From the NCBI GenBank assembly GCA_905210545.1, contig CAJLXC010000010.1, positions 1 through 32,017 of the forward strand: 32,017 nucleotides of DNA. Direction: 5' to 3'. This document shows positions 6,300 to 13,275 of this stretch, in pieces. Within the stretch, counting starts at the first letter, position 1; every line of letters starts with the position of its first letter. The position numbers and the translations under genes are program-made. The stretch is from an uncultured Eubacteriales bacterium. GTDB lineage: Bacteria; Bacillota; Clostridia; Christensenellales; Borkfalkiaceae. A model generated the notes under the pieces. It searched no databases. It worked only from the letters and a program-made list of their open reading frames with translations, and was not told where the DNA came from.

Positions 6300-6526
6300 T
6301 TTGTAAAATTTTAAAATGCTTTTCGCGTTATAACGTCTTTTTTGCGCGTTTAACAATAAACGAGCGGTTGTAAACGATTTTTTGATTATTTTCGCGCGCG
6401 AAGGGCAAAATTACGGCGTAATACGTGCATACGCATAGAAAAAGTGATACAATATAAGCGAAAACGTTTGATTGGCTCAGAGTTTTCCCGCTTGCGTCAG
6501 GTAAAAAAATATACGGGTAAATATAT

Positions 6527-7351
6527 ATGAAAGATTATTACGGAAAAGATTGTTCTTTATTAAAAGACAAAAAGCTGTGGCTGTTCGATATGGACGGCAC
6601 GGTTTATCTCGGCAACAGGTTGTTTGACGGAACGACGGAGCTTTTGGAAAAAATTACCGCGGACGGCGGCAAATACGTTTTTATAACAAACAACTCGTCA
6701 AAAGGAATAGAGGATTACGTAAAGAAAGTGACGGCTATGGGCATAAAAGCCGACGAAAGCAACTTCTATACTTCGGTAGACGCGGCGATTATGCTTTTAA
6801 AAGAGCGGTTCGGCAAAGGTCTTATTTACGCGCAGGGTACTAAATCTTTTATAAAAAATCTTAAAAGCGGCGGGCTTAACGTAACGGAAAAATACGACGA
6901 AAATTCCAAATGCGTTATCGTGGGGTTCGATACCGAGCTTACGCTCGAAAAGCTTTCCGCAACGTGCAGAACGCTCCTAAAGGATATTCCGTATTACGCC
7001 ACTAATCCCGACTGGGTTTGCCCCACGGAATTCGGCTACGTTCCCGATTGCGGTTCTATGTGCTTCGGGATAGAAAAAGCCACGGGCAAAACCCCCGTGT
7101 TTATCGGCAAGCCTAATCCCGTGATGATAGAAGAGGTAATAAAAAAATTCGGCGCGGAAAAATCGGACGCGGTCGTTATCGGCGACAGAATCTATACGGA
7201 CGTCGCTTCCGGCGTGAACGCGGGGGTGGATACCGTGCTTGTATTAAGCGGAGAAACCACCGCGGAAGTCTGCAACGAGAGCAAAATAAAACCGTCGCTC
7301 GTACTTTCGGGCGTTAAAGAGATACTTAAAATTTCGGAGAGCGAAGAATGA
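6527..7351 (+). CDS. HAD-superfamily phosphatase, NagD/AraL type (subclass IIA)
   Basis: This 274-residue phosphatase probably hydrolyses sugar or polyol phosphates through an aspartyl-phosphate intermediate. Motif I is DMDGT at 21-25, with Asp21 as nucleophile and Asp23 as general acid. Motif II is TNNSS at 54-58, motif III is in GKPNP, and motif IV is VIGDRIYTDV. The large cap between motifs II and III and the overall length fit subclass IIA (NagD, AraL, p-nitrophenylphosphatase). Its stop overlaps the ATG of the glycerol-1-phosphate dehydrogenase gene by 4 bases, so translation is coupled. In Bacillus subtilis AraL lies directly before AraM in the same way. No strong Shine-Dalgarno is seen before its ATG. 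Confidence 0.9.
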   Translation: MKDYYGKDCSLLKDKKLWLFDMDGTVYLGNRLFDGTTELLEKITADGGKYVFITNNSSKGIEDYVKKVTAMGIKADESNFYTSVDAAIMLLKERFGKGLIYAQGTKSFIKNLKSGGLNVTEKYDENSKCVIVGFDTELTLEKLSATCRTLLKDIPYYATNPDWVCPTEFGYVPDCGSMCFGIEKATGKTPVFIGKPNPVMIEEVIKKFGAEKSDAVVIGDRIYTDVASGVNAGVDTVLVLSGETTAEVCNESKIKPSLVLSGVKEILKISESEE

Positions 7352-8661
7352 GAGAAATAAAAATCGAAAAAGAATTTAAATGTTCGTGCGGGCGCGTGCA
7401 TCGCGCGCCGATAGAAAAAGCCGTTACGGGCAGCGGGGCAACGGAATACGTTTTGCAGGCGGTAAAGGCTTACGGCGCGAAAAAAGCTTTCGTGCTGGCG
7501 GATAAAAACACTTATAAAGCCGCAGGCGAAAAGGTTTGCGAAATTCTCGCCGCGGGCGGGATAGAATATAAGCTTTACGTTTTCGGGGAAGACAGGGTAA
7601 TCCCTTCGGACGCTTCCGTCGGCAAAGCGGTTATGGCATTCGACAAATCCGCGGAAATGATTATCGGCGTGGGGTCGGGCGTTATAAACGATATAGGCAA
7701 AATTCTCGCCGCGACGGCAAAGCTTCCTTACGCGATAGTCGCGACCGCGCCGTCTATGGACGGATACGCTTCGGCTACTTCTTCTATGGAGATAGGCGGG
7801 TTTAAGGTTTCCGTCGATTCCAAAATCCCCGAAATCATAATCGGCGATACGGACGTGCTTAAAAACGCGCCCGCAAAGACCTTTGCCGCAGGCTTCGGGG
7901 ATATGCTCGCAAAATACATAAGCATTGCGGACTGGCGGATTTCGCATATTATAAACGGCGAATATTATTGTGAGGAAATCGCCTCCATGGTTCGCCGCGC
8001 GCTAAGAAAATGCACGGATAACGCTGCAGGCTTGTTAAAACGCGATCCCGTCGCGGCGGAAGCCGTTTTCGAAGGGCTTCTCGTAAGCGGCGCGGCTATG
8101 AGCTACGCGGGTCTTTCGCGCCCCGCTTCCGGCGCGGAGCATTACGTTTCGCATATATACGATATGAGAAATCTCGCGTTCGGCACGCCCGTAGATACTC
8201 ACGGCACGCAGTGCGGCATAGGCACGCTTGTCGCCGCGAAGGTATACGATAAAATAAAACGAATTACCCCCGACAGAGAAAAGGCTCTTTTATACGCCGA
8301 GAAATTCGATAAACAAAAATGGTACGACTTTTTAAGAAGTTATATCGGCAAAAGCGCGGAAATAATGATTGAAAACGATGAGACGGCAGGCAGATACGAT
8401 TTATCGCTGCACGCAAAGCGACTTGATCGCATTATAAGCTCGTGGGACGAAATCGTTGCCGCGGCAACGGCGGAAGTCCCCTCCGCAGAAGAAATAGAAC
8501 GCGCGCTTAAATCGGTAAACGCGCCTCTCGTTCCCGAAGACGTCGGTTTAAGTTCGGAAGATTTGCCTTTAGTGTTTGCGGCAACCAAAGACGTAAGGGA
8601 TAAATACGTTCTTTCAAACCTGTGTTGGGATCTTGGCGTTTTGGACGAAGTCGTAGAATAA
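7348..8661 (+). CDS. Glycerol-1-phosphate dehydrogenase, EgsA/AraM family
   Basis: This 437-residue enzyme belongs to the iron-containing alcohol dehydrogenase / glycerol-1-phosphate dehydrogenase superfamily. It should reduce dihydroxyacetone phosphate to sn-glycerol-1-phosphate with NAD(P)H and a bound divalent metal. Visible signatures are GVGSGVINDIGK (nucleotide binding), TAPSMDGYAS, GFGDMLAKY, SGAEHYVSHIYD and DTHGTQCGIGT. The Asp and His residues in the last three are the usual metal ligands. Length and sequence fit bacterial AraM. In Bacillus the product feeds heptaprenylglyceryl phosphate. No prenyltransferase partner (PcrB) is in this window, so the use of G1P here is open. It overlaps the HAD phosphatase gene by 4 bases. 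Confidence 0.9.
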   Translation: MREIKIEKEFKCSCGRVHRAPIEKAVTGSGATEYVLQAVKAYGAKKAFVLADKNTYKAAGEKVCEILAAGGIEYKLYVFGEDRVIPSDASVGKAVMAFDKSAEMIIGVGSGVINDIGKILAATAKLPYAIVATAPSMDGYASATSSMEIGGFKVSVDSKIPEIIIGDTDVLKNAPAKTFAAGFGDMLAKYISIADWRISHIINGEYYCEEIASMVRRALRKCTDNAAGLLKRDPVAAEAVFEGLLVSGAAMSYAGLSRPASGAEHYVSHIYDMRNLAFGTPVDTHGTQCGIGTLVAAKVYDKIKRITPDREKALLYAEKFDKQKWYDFLRSYIGKSAEIMIENDETAGRYDLSLHAKRLDRIISSWDEIVAAATAEVPSAEEIERALKSVNAPLVPEDVGLSSEDLPLVFAATKDVRDKYVLSNLCWDLGVLDEVVE

Positions 8662-8683
8662 ACCCGTTTTATATTAAAATTTT

Positions 8684-8713
8684 CGCGGAGGCGTTGACAA
8701 AAACGTCTCCGCG
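8684..8713 (+). terminator. Inverted repeat after the G1P dehydrogenase gene, overlapping the next promoter
   Basis: A 10-bp GC-rich stem (8684-8693 with 8704-8713, one G-T pair) closes a 10-base loop. It has only a weak T-containing tail (TTGTAAAATT), so it may act as an attenuating terminator or an mRNA 3' stabiliser. Its loop carries the -35 box of the following promoter. Confidence 0.5.
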
Positions 8714-8722
8714 TTGTAAAAT
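8694..8722 (+). promoter_or_regulatory. Promoter of the aldose epimerase-like gene, with its -35 box in a hairpin loop
   Basis: TTGACA (8694-8699), a 17-base spacer and TAAAAT (8717-8722) lie about 30 bases before the ATG. The -35 hexamer is exactly the first six bases of the loop of the inverted repeat, and the spacer contains the repeat's right arm. Confidence 0.8.
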
Positions 8723-8751
8723 TAAAGGGAAAAATAAAAGGAGATTTTTTT

Positions 8752-9633
8752 ATGGAACACGTTATCGAAAACGATAAGCTGAGGGTAACCGTGTCGGAAC
8801 TCGGCGCGGAAATCAGGTCGATTTACGGCAAGACTACGAATTTCGAATATCTCTGGCAGGGTAATCCCGAATACTGGAAGGGCAGGGCAACGGTGTTGTT
8901 TCCTATCTGCGGCAGACTTACGGACGGCAAATATACCTATAAAGGTAAAGAGTACCGAATGGTTCTGCACGGGTTTGCGAGAAACCGCGAGTTTTCCGTT
9001 GCGGAAAAAACAGCCGAAAAGCTCGTTCTTGAACTGAAGTCGGACGAAAAAACGCTTGAAATTTATCCCTTCGAGTTTGATTTTAAGGTGACGTATACGT
9101 TAGTCGGCGCAACCGTTCGCACGGCGTATACCGTGGAGAACACGGGCAAAGAAAATATGCGCTTTTCCGTCGGCGGACACCCCGGGTTCAATATCCCGCT
9201 CAAAGACGGCGCGGCGTTTGAGGATCATTACCTCGAATTTAAAAACGCAAAAGCCTGCGACAAGCTCGTTATGTCGGAAACGTGTTATTACACGGGTAAA
9301 AAAGAGCCGTTCCCGCTGAAAGACGGAAGAATTTTAGAACTTAAACATTCGCTGTTCGATAACGACGCGATTTTCCTTGACGGAATGGACGATACCGTAA
9401 CGCTTAAATGCAAAAACGGCGGCAGGAACGTTACCGTGCATTTTAACGATATGACGCATTTGGGATTCTGGCATAAACCGCACTCAAACGCGCCTTACGT
9501 GTGCATAGAACCGTGGCGCGGCGTTCCCGCATACGATAATATAGTGGACGATTTCGCAACCAAAGCGGAACTTTTAGAAATCCCGGCGGGCAAAAAATAC
9601 GATACGTTTTTTGATATTACCGTGTCGGAATAA
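8752..9633 (+). CDS. Aldose 1-epimerase family protein (LacX/YeaD-like)
   Basis: This 293-residue protein of the galactose-mutarotase fold probably interconverts alpha and beta anomers of a sugar or sugar phosphate in the cytoplasm. It begins with the typical IENDKLRVTVSELGAEIRSI, and has PICGRL, LHGFARNREF (His73), the conserved GGHPGFNIPL (His143) and CIEPWRGVPA (Glu253). The His and Glu are the expected general acid and base. The length matches LacX-like members, which are shorter than GalM. AAGGAG lies nine bases before the ATG. It has its own promoter, so it is not forced into one unit with the preceding pair, although a sugar-phosphate theme links them. Confidence 0.88.
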   Translation: MEHVIENDKLRVTVSELGAEIRSIYGKTTNFEYLWQGNPEYWKGRATVLFPICGRLTDGKYTYKGKEYRMVLHGFARNREFSVAEKTAEKLVLELKSDEKTLEIYPFEFDFKVTYTLVGATVRTAYTVENTGKENMRFSVGGHPGFNIPLKDGAAFEDHYLEFKNAKACDKLVMSETCYYTGKKEPFPLKDGRILELKHSLFDNDAIFLDGMDDTVTLKCKNGGRNVTVHFNDMTHLGFWHKPHSNAPYVCIEPWRGVPAYDNIVDDFATKAELLEIPAGKKYDTFFDITVSE

Positions 9634-9650
9634 GCGGTTTTTTCGTATTC

Positions 9651-9679
9651 TTGACAAATCTGCGAAAATATGGTAAAAT
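9651..9679 (+). promoter_or_regulatory. SigA-type promoter of the cytidylate kinase-like gene
   Basis: TTGACA, a 17-base spacer and TAAAAT lie 36 bases before the ATG, with a GTAAGGAG ribosome binding site between. Confidence 0.85.
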
Positions 9680-9715
9680 ATATTCGTATTAAAAATATAT
9701 CGTAAGGAGAGTTTT

Positions 9716-10315
9716 ATGAATAAAATTATTACTATCGGCAGGGAGTTCGGCAGCGGAGGCAGAGAACTCGCCAGAAAGCTTGCGGATAACCTCGGTTTTG
9801 CGTATTACGATAAAGAAATTATTACGGAAATCGCAAAAAACACTTCGCTTTCGGAGCAATACGTTCAGCAGGTTATGGAAAAAAATCCGCACGATATGTT
9901 CCCGATAACGGTTGCGCATACGTTTTCTTATATCGATACTTACGCAATGCAGCAAAAACAAGCCGTCTATGCCGAACAGGAAAAAGTCATCAAATCTATG
10001 GCGGAAAAATCCGACTGCGTTATCGTAGGGCGTTGCGCCGACTATATCCTTAAAGATTTCGACCCGTTCAGGCTTTTCGTTTACGCGAGCCTGAAAAGCA
10101 AACTCGACCGTTGTTTCGAGCGTGAAAAGGATAAAGAGCATTTCAGCGAAAAGAAAATGCGCAAATTTATTAAAACGGTCGATAAAAACCGCGCAAGATA
10201 TTACGAGTTTTATACCGGGCTTGTCTGGGGCGATAAACTTAATTACGACGTGTGCGTAAACACCACGGGACTGGATTTAGACGAAGTCGTTCCGCATCTC
10301 GCAAAGATGATTTGA
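9716..10315 (+). CDS. Cytidylate kinase-like family protein
   Basis: This 199-residue P-loop protein belongs to the cytidylate kinase-like family that is widespread in Clostridia. It has the family P-loop variant GREFGSGGRELA at residues 8-19, then the YYDKEII substrate-lid motif at 30-36, and CVIVGRCADYIL around 100. Cytidylate kinase transfers phosphate from ATP to CMP or dCMP, but the substrate of this sister family is not established. Length is normal for the group. It is flanked by its own promoter and terminator and is therefore probably monocistronic. Confidence 0.88.
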   Translation: MNKIITIGREFGSGGRELARKLADNLGFAYYDKEIITEIAKNTSLSEQYVQQVMEKNPHDMFPITVAHTFSYIDTYAMQQKQAVYAEQEKVIKSMAEKSDCVIVGRCADYILKDFDPFRLFVYASLKSKLDRCFEREKDKEHFSEKKMRKFIKTVDKNRARYYEFYTGLVWGDKLNYDVCVNTTGLDLDEVVPHLAKMI

Positions 10316-10330
10316 AAATTATTATAAATT

Positions 10331-10370
10331 ACACGCCGCAGAGGGTCCAAGCCGTCTGCGGCGTGTTTAA
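10331..10370 (+). terminator. Terminator of the cytidylate kinase-like gene
   Basis: A perfect 12-bp stem (10331-10342 with 10355-10366) has a 12-base loop and is followed by TTTAAATATT. The T tract is modest. Between here and the tRNA terminator at 10438 I see only a weak TTGACA...TTACAA pair with no gene behind it. Confidence 0.8.
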
Positions 10371-10437
10371 ATATTAAGAAAGATACAAATAGAAAGTGAG
10401 ATTGCCACGGCTTTTGACAAAGCGCGCTTCTCCGCTT

Positions 10438-10485
10438 TACAAAAAAAATAATACGAACCTTGAAAAATCAAGGTTCGTATTATTT
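10438..10485 (-). terminator. Rho-independent terminator of tRNA-Val
   Basis: An 18-bp stem (10446-10463 with 10468-10485) closes a 4-base loop. On the minus strand it runs into about eight T (10448-10441). It starts 6 bases after the tRNA CCA end. Confidence 0.93.
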
Positions 10486-10490
10486 ATGTA

Positions 10491-10567
10491 TGGTGGGGGC
10501 GGTAAGGCTCGAACTTATGACCTCATGCATGTCAAGCATGCGCTCTAACCAACTGAGCTACGTCCCC
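10491..10567 (-). tRNA. tRNA-Val (anticodon GAC)
   Basis: This is a 77-base cloverleaf with encoded CCA (10493-10491). The D arm is GCTC-AGTTGGTTA-GAGC. The anticodon arm CATGC/GCATG has loop TTGACAT, giving GAC, which reads GUC and GUU. The variable region is AGGTC and the T loop TTCGAGC. Two A-C mismatches are present: A5-C68 in the acceptor stem and A49-C65 at the base of the T stem. All segment lengths are standard, and the promoter and terminator are good, so it is probably expressed. Confidence 0.93.
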
Positions 10568-10578
10568 AAAGCTTTTAT

Positions 10579-10607
10579 ATATTATCATATTTTTTTTTAT
10601 TTTACAA
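10579..10607 (-). promoter_or_regulatory. Promoter of tRNA-Val
   Basis: On the minus strand TTGTAA (10607-10602), a 17-base A-rich spacer and TAATAT (10584-10579) lie 11 bases before the first tRNA base. Confidence 0.8.
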
Positions 10608-10659
10608 GCGAATAACGGCTATAATTTTAAATCCCGCTAAAATTTTAGGCGTTATCGGG

Positions 10660-10688
10660 TTGTGTTTTTTCTTCGTTTAGTGTAAAAT
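10660..10688 (+). promoter_or_regulatory. Promoter of the Dabb-domain gene
   Basis: TTGTGT, a 17-base spacer and TAAAAT end 21 bases before the ATG of the Dabb gene. It is divergent from the tRNA-Val promoter about 50 bases away. The GCGGAG site at 10696-10701 serves the ATG. Confidence 0.65.
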
Positions 10689-10709
10689 ATTTAAAGCGGA
10701 GATTGAATT

Positions 10710-10994
10710 ATGTTCAAACACATAGTATGTTTTAAACTTAAACAGGGAGAAGACGTCAAAAAAGCCGCGGACGTATTAAGGTCTATGAAAGGCAAAGTGC
10801 CTGCCGCTCTCGAAGTAGAAGTCGGAGAAGACGTTCTGCACAGTGCAAGGTCTTACGATATTATTCTGCAGGTTACTCTTAAAGATTTTGCCGCGCTCGA
10901 AGAATATCAGAACGACGCTTATCATTGCGGCGTGGTGAAAAAACATATGCACGCCGTGCGGGAAAGCTCCGTTGCGGTCGATTATGAGTTTTGA
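10710..10994 (+). CDS. Stress-responsive A/B-barrel (Dabb) domain protein
   Basis: This 94-residue protein is a single Dabb domain, a small dimeric ferredoxin-like barrel. It starts with the family signature MFKHIVCFKLK, in which the early His is conserved, continues with EVGEDVLHSARSYDIIL, and ends with a conserved beta strand around SVAVDYEF. Members occur as stress proteins and as small polyketide or olivetolic acid cyclases, so no reaction can be assigned. Its stop overlaps the start region of the next HAD gene, suggesting coupled translation. Confidence 0.88.
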   Translation: MFKHIVCFKLKQGEDVKKAADVLRSMKGKVPAALEVEVGEDVLHSARSYDIILQVTLKDFAALEEYQNDAYHCGVVKKHMHAVRESSVAVDYEF

Positions 10995-11674
10995 CCGATA
11001 TGAACGTTAAAGCGATACTTGTAGATATAGACAACACCCTTCTGGACTTTAACGCAAGCGCGAAAAAGGCGATGAGCGACGCTTACGCGGAATTCGGCAT
11101 TCCGCGCCCCGCCGATTTTTTTGAAACGTTCAAAAGAATCAACGACGAGCTGTGGCTTAAAATAGAGGCGGGCGAGCTGACGCGCGCGGGGCTTCACGAA
11201 GTCAGATGGAAGCTGATATTCGACGAGCTGAAAATCGATTTCGACGGACGGAAGTTTGAAAAAAAGTTTCTTTCAAACCTTTTCGACTGCGCCGTTCCCG
11301 TAGAGGGCGCGGCGGAGATAATGCGTTATTTGTCCGCAAAATATCCTGTATACACCGCGAGCAACGCTTTTTACGAGCAACAGCTGAACAGACTTGCGAT
11401 ATCGGGGCTTGCGCCTTTTATAAAAGAAAACTTCGTTTCGGAAAAGATAGGACACAGCAAGCCTTCCGCGCGTTTTTTCGACGAGTGTTTTAAATCCATT
11501 CCTTACGCGCCGAAAGATACGGTGATGATAGGGGATTCGCTCTCCGCAGACATAGAAGGCGGAAAGAATTACGGACTGGTTACCTGTTGGTACAATCCCG
11601 CCGGCATGAGGATAGCCGCGCCGAAAGCGGATTACATAATATATAAACTAAGCGACCTGAAAAATATACTATAA
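10991..11674 (+). CDS. HAD-superfamily hydrolase, YjjG-type (pyrimidine nucleotidase-like)
   Basis: This 227-residue HAD phosphatase of subfamily IA resembles YjjG/YfnB, which dephosphorylates non-canonical nucleotides. Motif I is VDIDNTLLD (Asp12 nucleophile, Asp14), motif II TASNAF, motif III Lys in GHSKPSARFF, and motif IV MIGDSLSADIEGG. The helical cap lies between residues 20 and 95. The frame opens with a TTG at 10991 that overlaps the Dabb stop by 4 bases. An in-frame ATG at 11000 is an alternative start, and neither has a clear Shine-Dalgarno. YjjG-type proteins can clean the nucleotide pool, but a general phosphatase role is equally possible. Confidence 0.85.
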   Translation: MTDMNVKAILVDIDNTLLDFNASAKKAMSDAYAEFGIPRPADFFETFKRINDELWLKIEAGELTRAGLHEVRWKLIFDELKIDFDGRKFEKKFLSNLFDCAVPVEGAAEIMRYLSAKYPVYTASNAFYEQQLNRLAISGLAPFIKENFVSEKIGHSKPSARFFDECFKSIPYAPKDTVMIGDSLSADIEGGKNYGLVTCWYNPAGMRIAAPKADYIIYKLSDLKNIL

Positions 11675-11727
11675 ACCGCGCTGCGGCGCGCGACTTAAAC
11701 GAAGAAATAAACAACGGAGGCGAGATA

Positions 11728-13266
11728 TTGAAAAAGAAAAAGAGCTTTTTATACGCTGACAAAAACGTCGTTTCGCAAAAGATTAAAGAAGCGTTTTCGT
11801 CCGTTCTGCCCATAAGTCTTATCGTAATAATCCTTGCTTTGACAGTCGCCCCCGTGGAAAACGGTATAATGCTGTCGTTCCTGTTCGGAGTTTTTTTCAC
11901 CGTTACGGGAATGGGGCTTTTTACGCTCGGCGCGGATAAGGCAATGACGCCGATAGGCGAATACGTGGGTACGAACGTCGTTAAATCCAAGAAATTATGG
12001 ATAATCATACCCGTATTCTTTCTTATGGGCGTTCTCATCACGGTGTCCGAACCCGATCTGCAGGTGCTTGCGGGACAGCTTAAAGAAACGATTGACAGCA
12101 CCGTTCTGGTGTTCACCGTAGGCGCGGGCGTGGGTTTTTTTCTCGTAGTGGCGTTTTTGAGAATCGTTTTCAGAATAAAGCTTAAATACCTGCTCGTGGC
12201 GTTATACGCTGCGTTGTTCGTGCTGACGTTGTTCGTGCCTGAGAATTTTATACCGCTCGCGTTCGATTCGGGCGGGGTTACGACCGGTCCTATGAGCGTA
12301 CCTTTCATAATTTCCATAGGTACGGGTATCGCGGCTCTCAGAAGCGACGATTCCGCGGAAGAAGACGGTTTCGGTCTGACGGCGTTGTGTTCGGTAGGAC
12401 CTATAATCGCGGTTATGATTCTCGGCATAATCTATAAGCCTGATAATTTCACCGTGACGGAAAACGTTTTTCCGCAGGCCGGCGACTCAAAGGAAATAGC
12501 ATTGTCGTTCCTTTCTAACTTTCCCGAATACTTTAAAGAAGTCGCCGTCGCTCTGTTGCCCATAATGGGTCTTTATGCGGCGGTGCGGTTGTTCGGCAAC
12601 AAGGTGGGAAAGGCTGACACGATAAAAGTACTTGCAGGGTGCGTGTATACTTACGTGGGGTTGGTTACGTTTCTCGTGGGTGTAAACGCGGGATTCTTGC
12701 CGCTCGGATATTATCTCGGCGAAAAGATAGGCAACCTTTCTTATAACTGGATTGCCGTGCCTATCGGTATGGTTCTCGGCTACTTTGTAGTCGCGGCAGA
12801 ACCCGCCGTTCACGTTTTAACCGTTCAGGTATACGAAATCACCGCAGGCGCAGTGCCTAAAAAGGCTTTGTCGCGCGCGCTTATGATAGGCGTCGCGATT
12901 TCGGTAGGACTTGCGATGCTTCGTATTCTTTTACATATACCCATAACGTATTTTCTTGTGCCGGTATATTTTATCGCGCTCGCGCTCGCGTTCGTCGTGC
13001 CGGATATATTTACGGCAATCGCGTTCGACTCGGGCGGCGTCGCTTCCGGCGCGATGGCTACGGGATTTATTCTTCCGCTCGCGCTGGGGGTATGCAAAGC
13101 GATAGGCGGCAACGCCGCTACGGAAGGCTTCGGAGTGGTTGCGTTCGTTGCGATGACGCCGCTTATAACCATTCAGCTGCTCGGTCTTGTCTATAAAAAG
13201 AAGACGCTCGCGTTAAAGAAGAAGACGGACGGGAACGCAGCCGAAAAAGAAGAGATAATAGAATAG
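11728..13266 (+). CDS. DUF1538 family membrane protein with internal duplication, putative transporter
   Basis: This 512-residue polytopic membrane protein matches the DUF1538 family. It is made of two homologous halves, about residues 20-240 and 262-490. The signature AFDSGGV occurs at 178-184 and again at 432-438, exactly 254 residues later. EP-containing motifs (SEPDLQVLAGQ at 107 and AEPAVHVLTVQ at 357) repeat with about the same spacing. Such duplicated architecture is typical of secondary transporters or channels, but no substrate is established. The start is a TTG with GGAGG seven bases upstream. No ATG is nearby. The very next gene, 9 bases later, is a tandem PII-like protein, which suggests regulation of this carrier by a PII sensor, as GlnK does for AmtB. 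Confidence 0.88.
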   Translation: MKKKKSFLYADKNVVSQKIKEAFSSVLPISLIVIILALTVAPVENGIMLSFLFGVFFTVTGMGLFTLGADKAMTPIGEYVGTNVVKSKKLWIIIPVFFLMGVLITVSEPDLQVLAGQLKETIDSTVLVFTVGAGVGFFLVVAFLRIVFRIKLKYLLVALYAALFVLTLFVPENFIPLAFDSGGVTTGPMSVPFIISIGTGIAALRSDDSAEEDGFGLTALCSVGPIIAVMILGIIYKPDNFTVTENVFPQAGDSKEIALSFLSNFPEYFKEVAVALLPIMGLYAAVRLFGNKVGKADTIKVLAGCVYTYVGLVTFLVGVNAGFLPLGYYLGEKIGNLSYNWIAVPIGMVLGYFVVAAEPAVHVLTVQVYEITAGAVPKKALSRALMIGVAISVGLAMLRILLHIPITYFLVPVYFIALALAFVVPDIFTAIAFDSGGVASGAMATGFILPLALGVCKAIGGNAATEGFGVVAFVAMTPLITIQLLGLVYKKKTLALKKKTDGNAAEKEEIIE

Positions 13267-13275
13267 GAGAATCAA

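Noticed and set aside
10411..10445. TTGACA, 17 bases, TTACAA on the plus strand before the tRNA-Val terminator
   Set aside because: The -10 box is poor, no gene follows on that strand, and it would read straight into a terminator hairpin.
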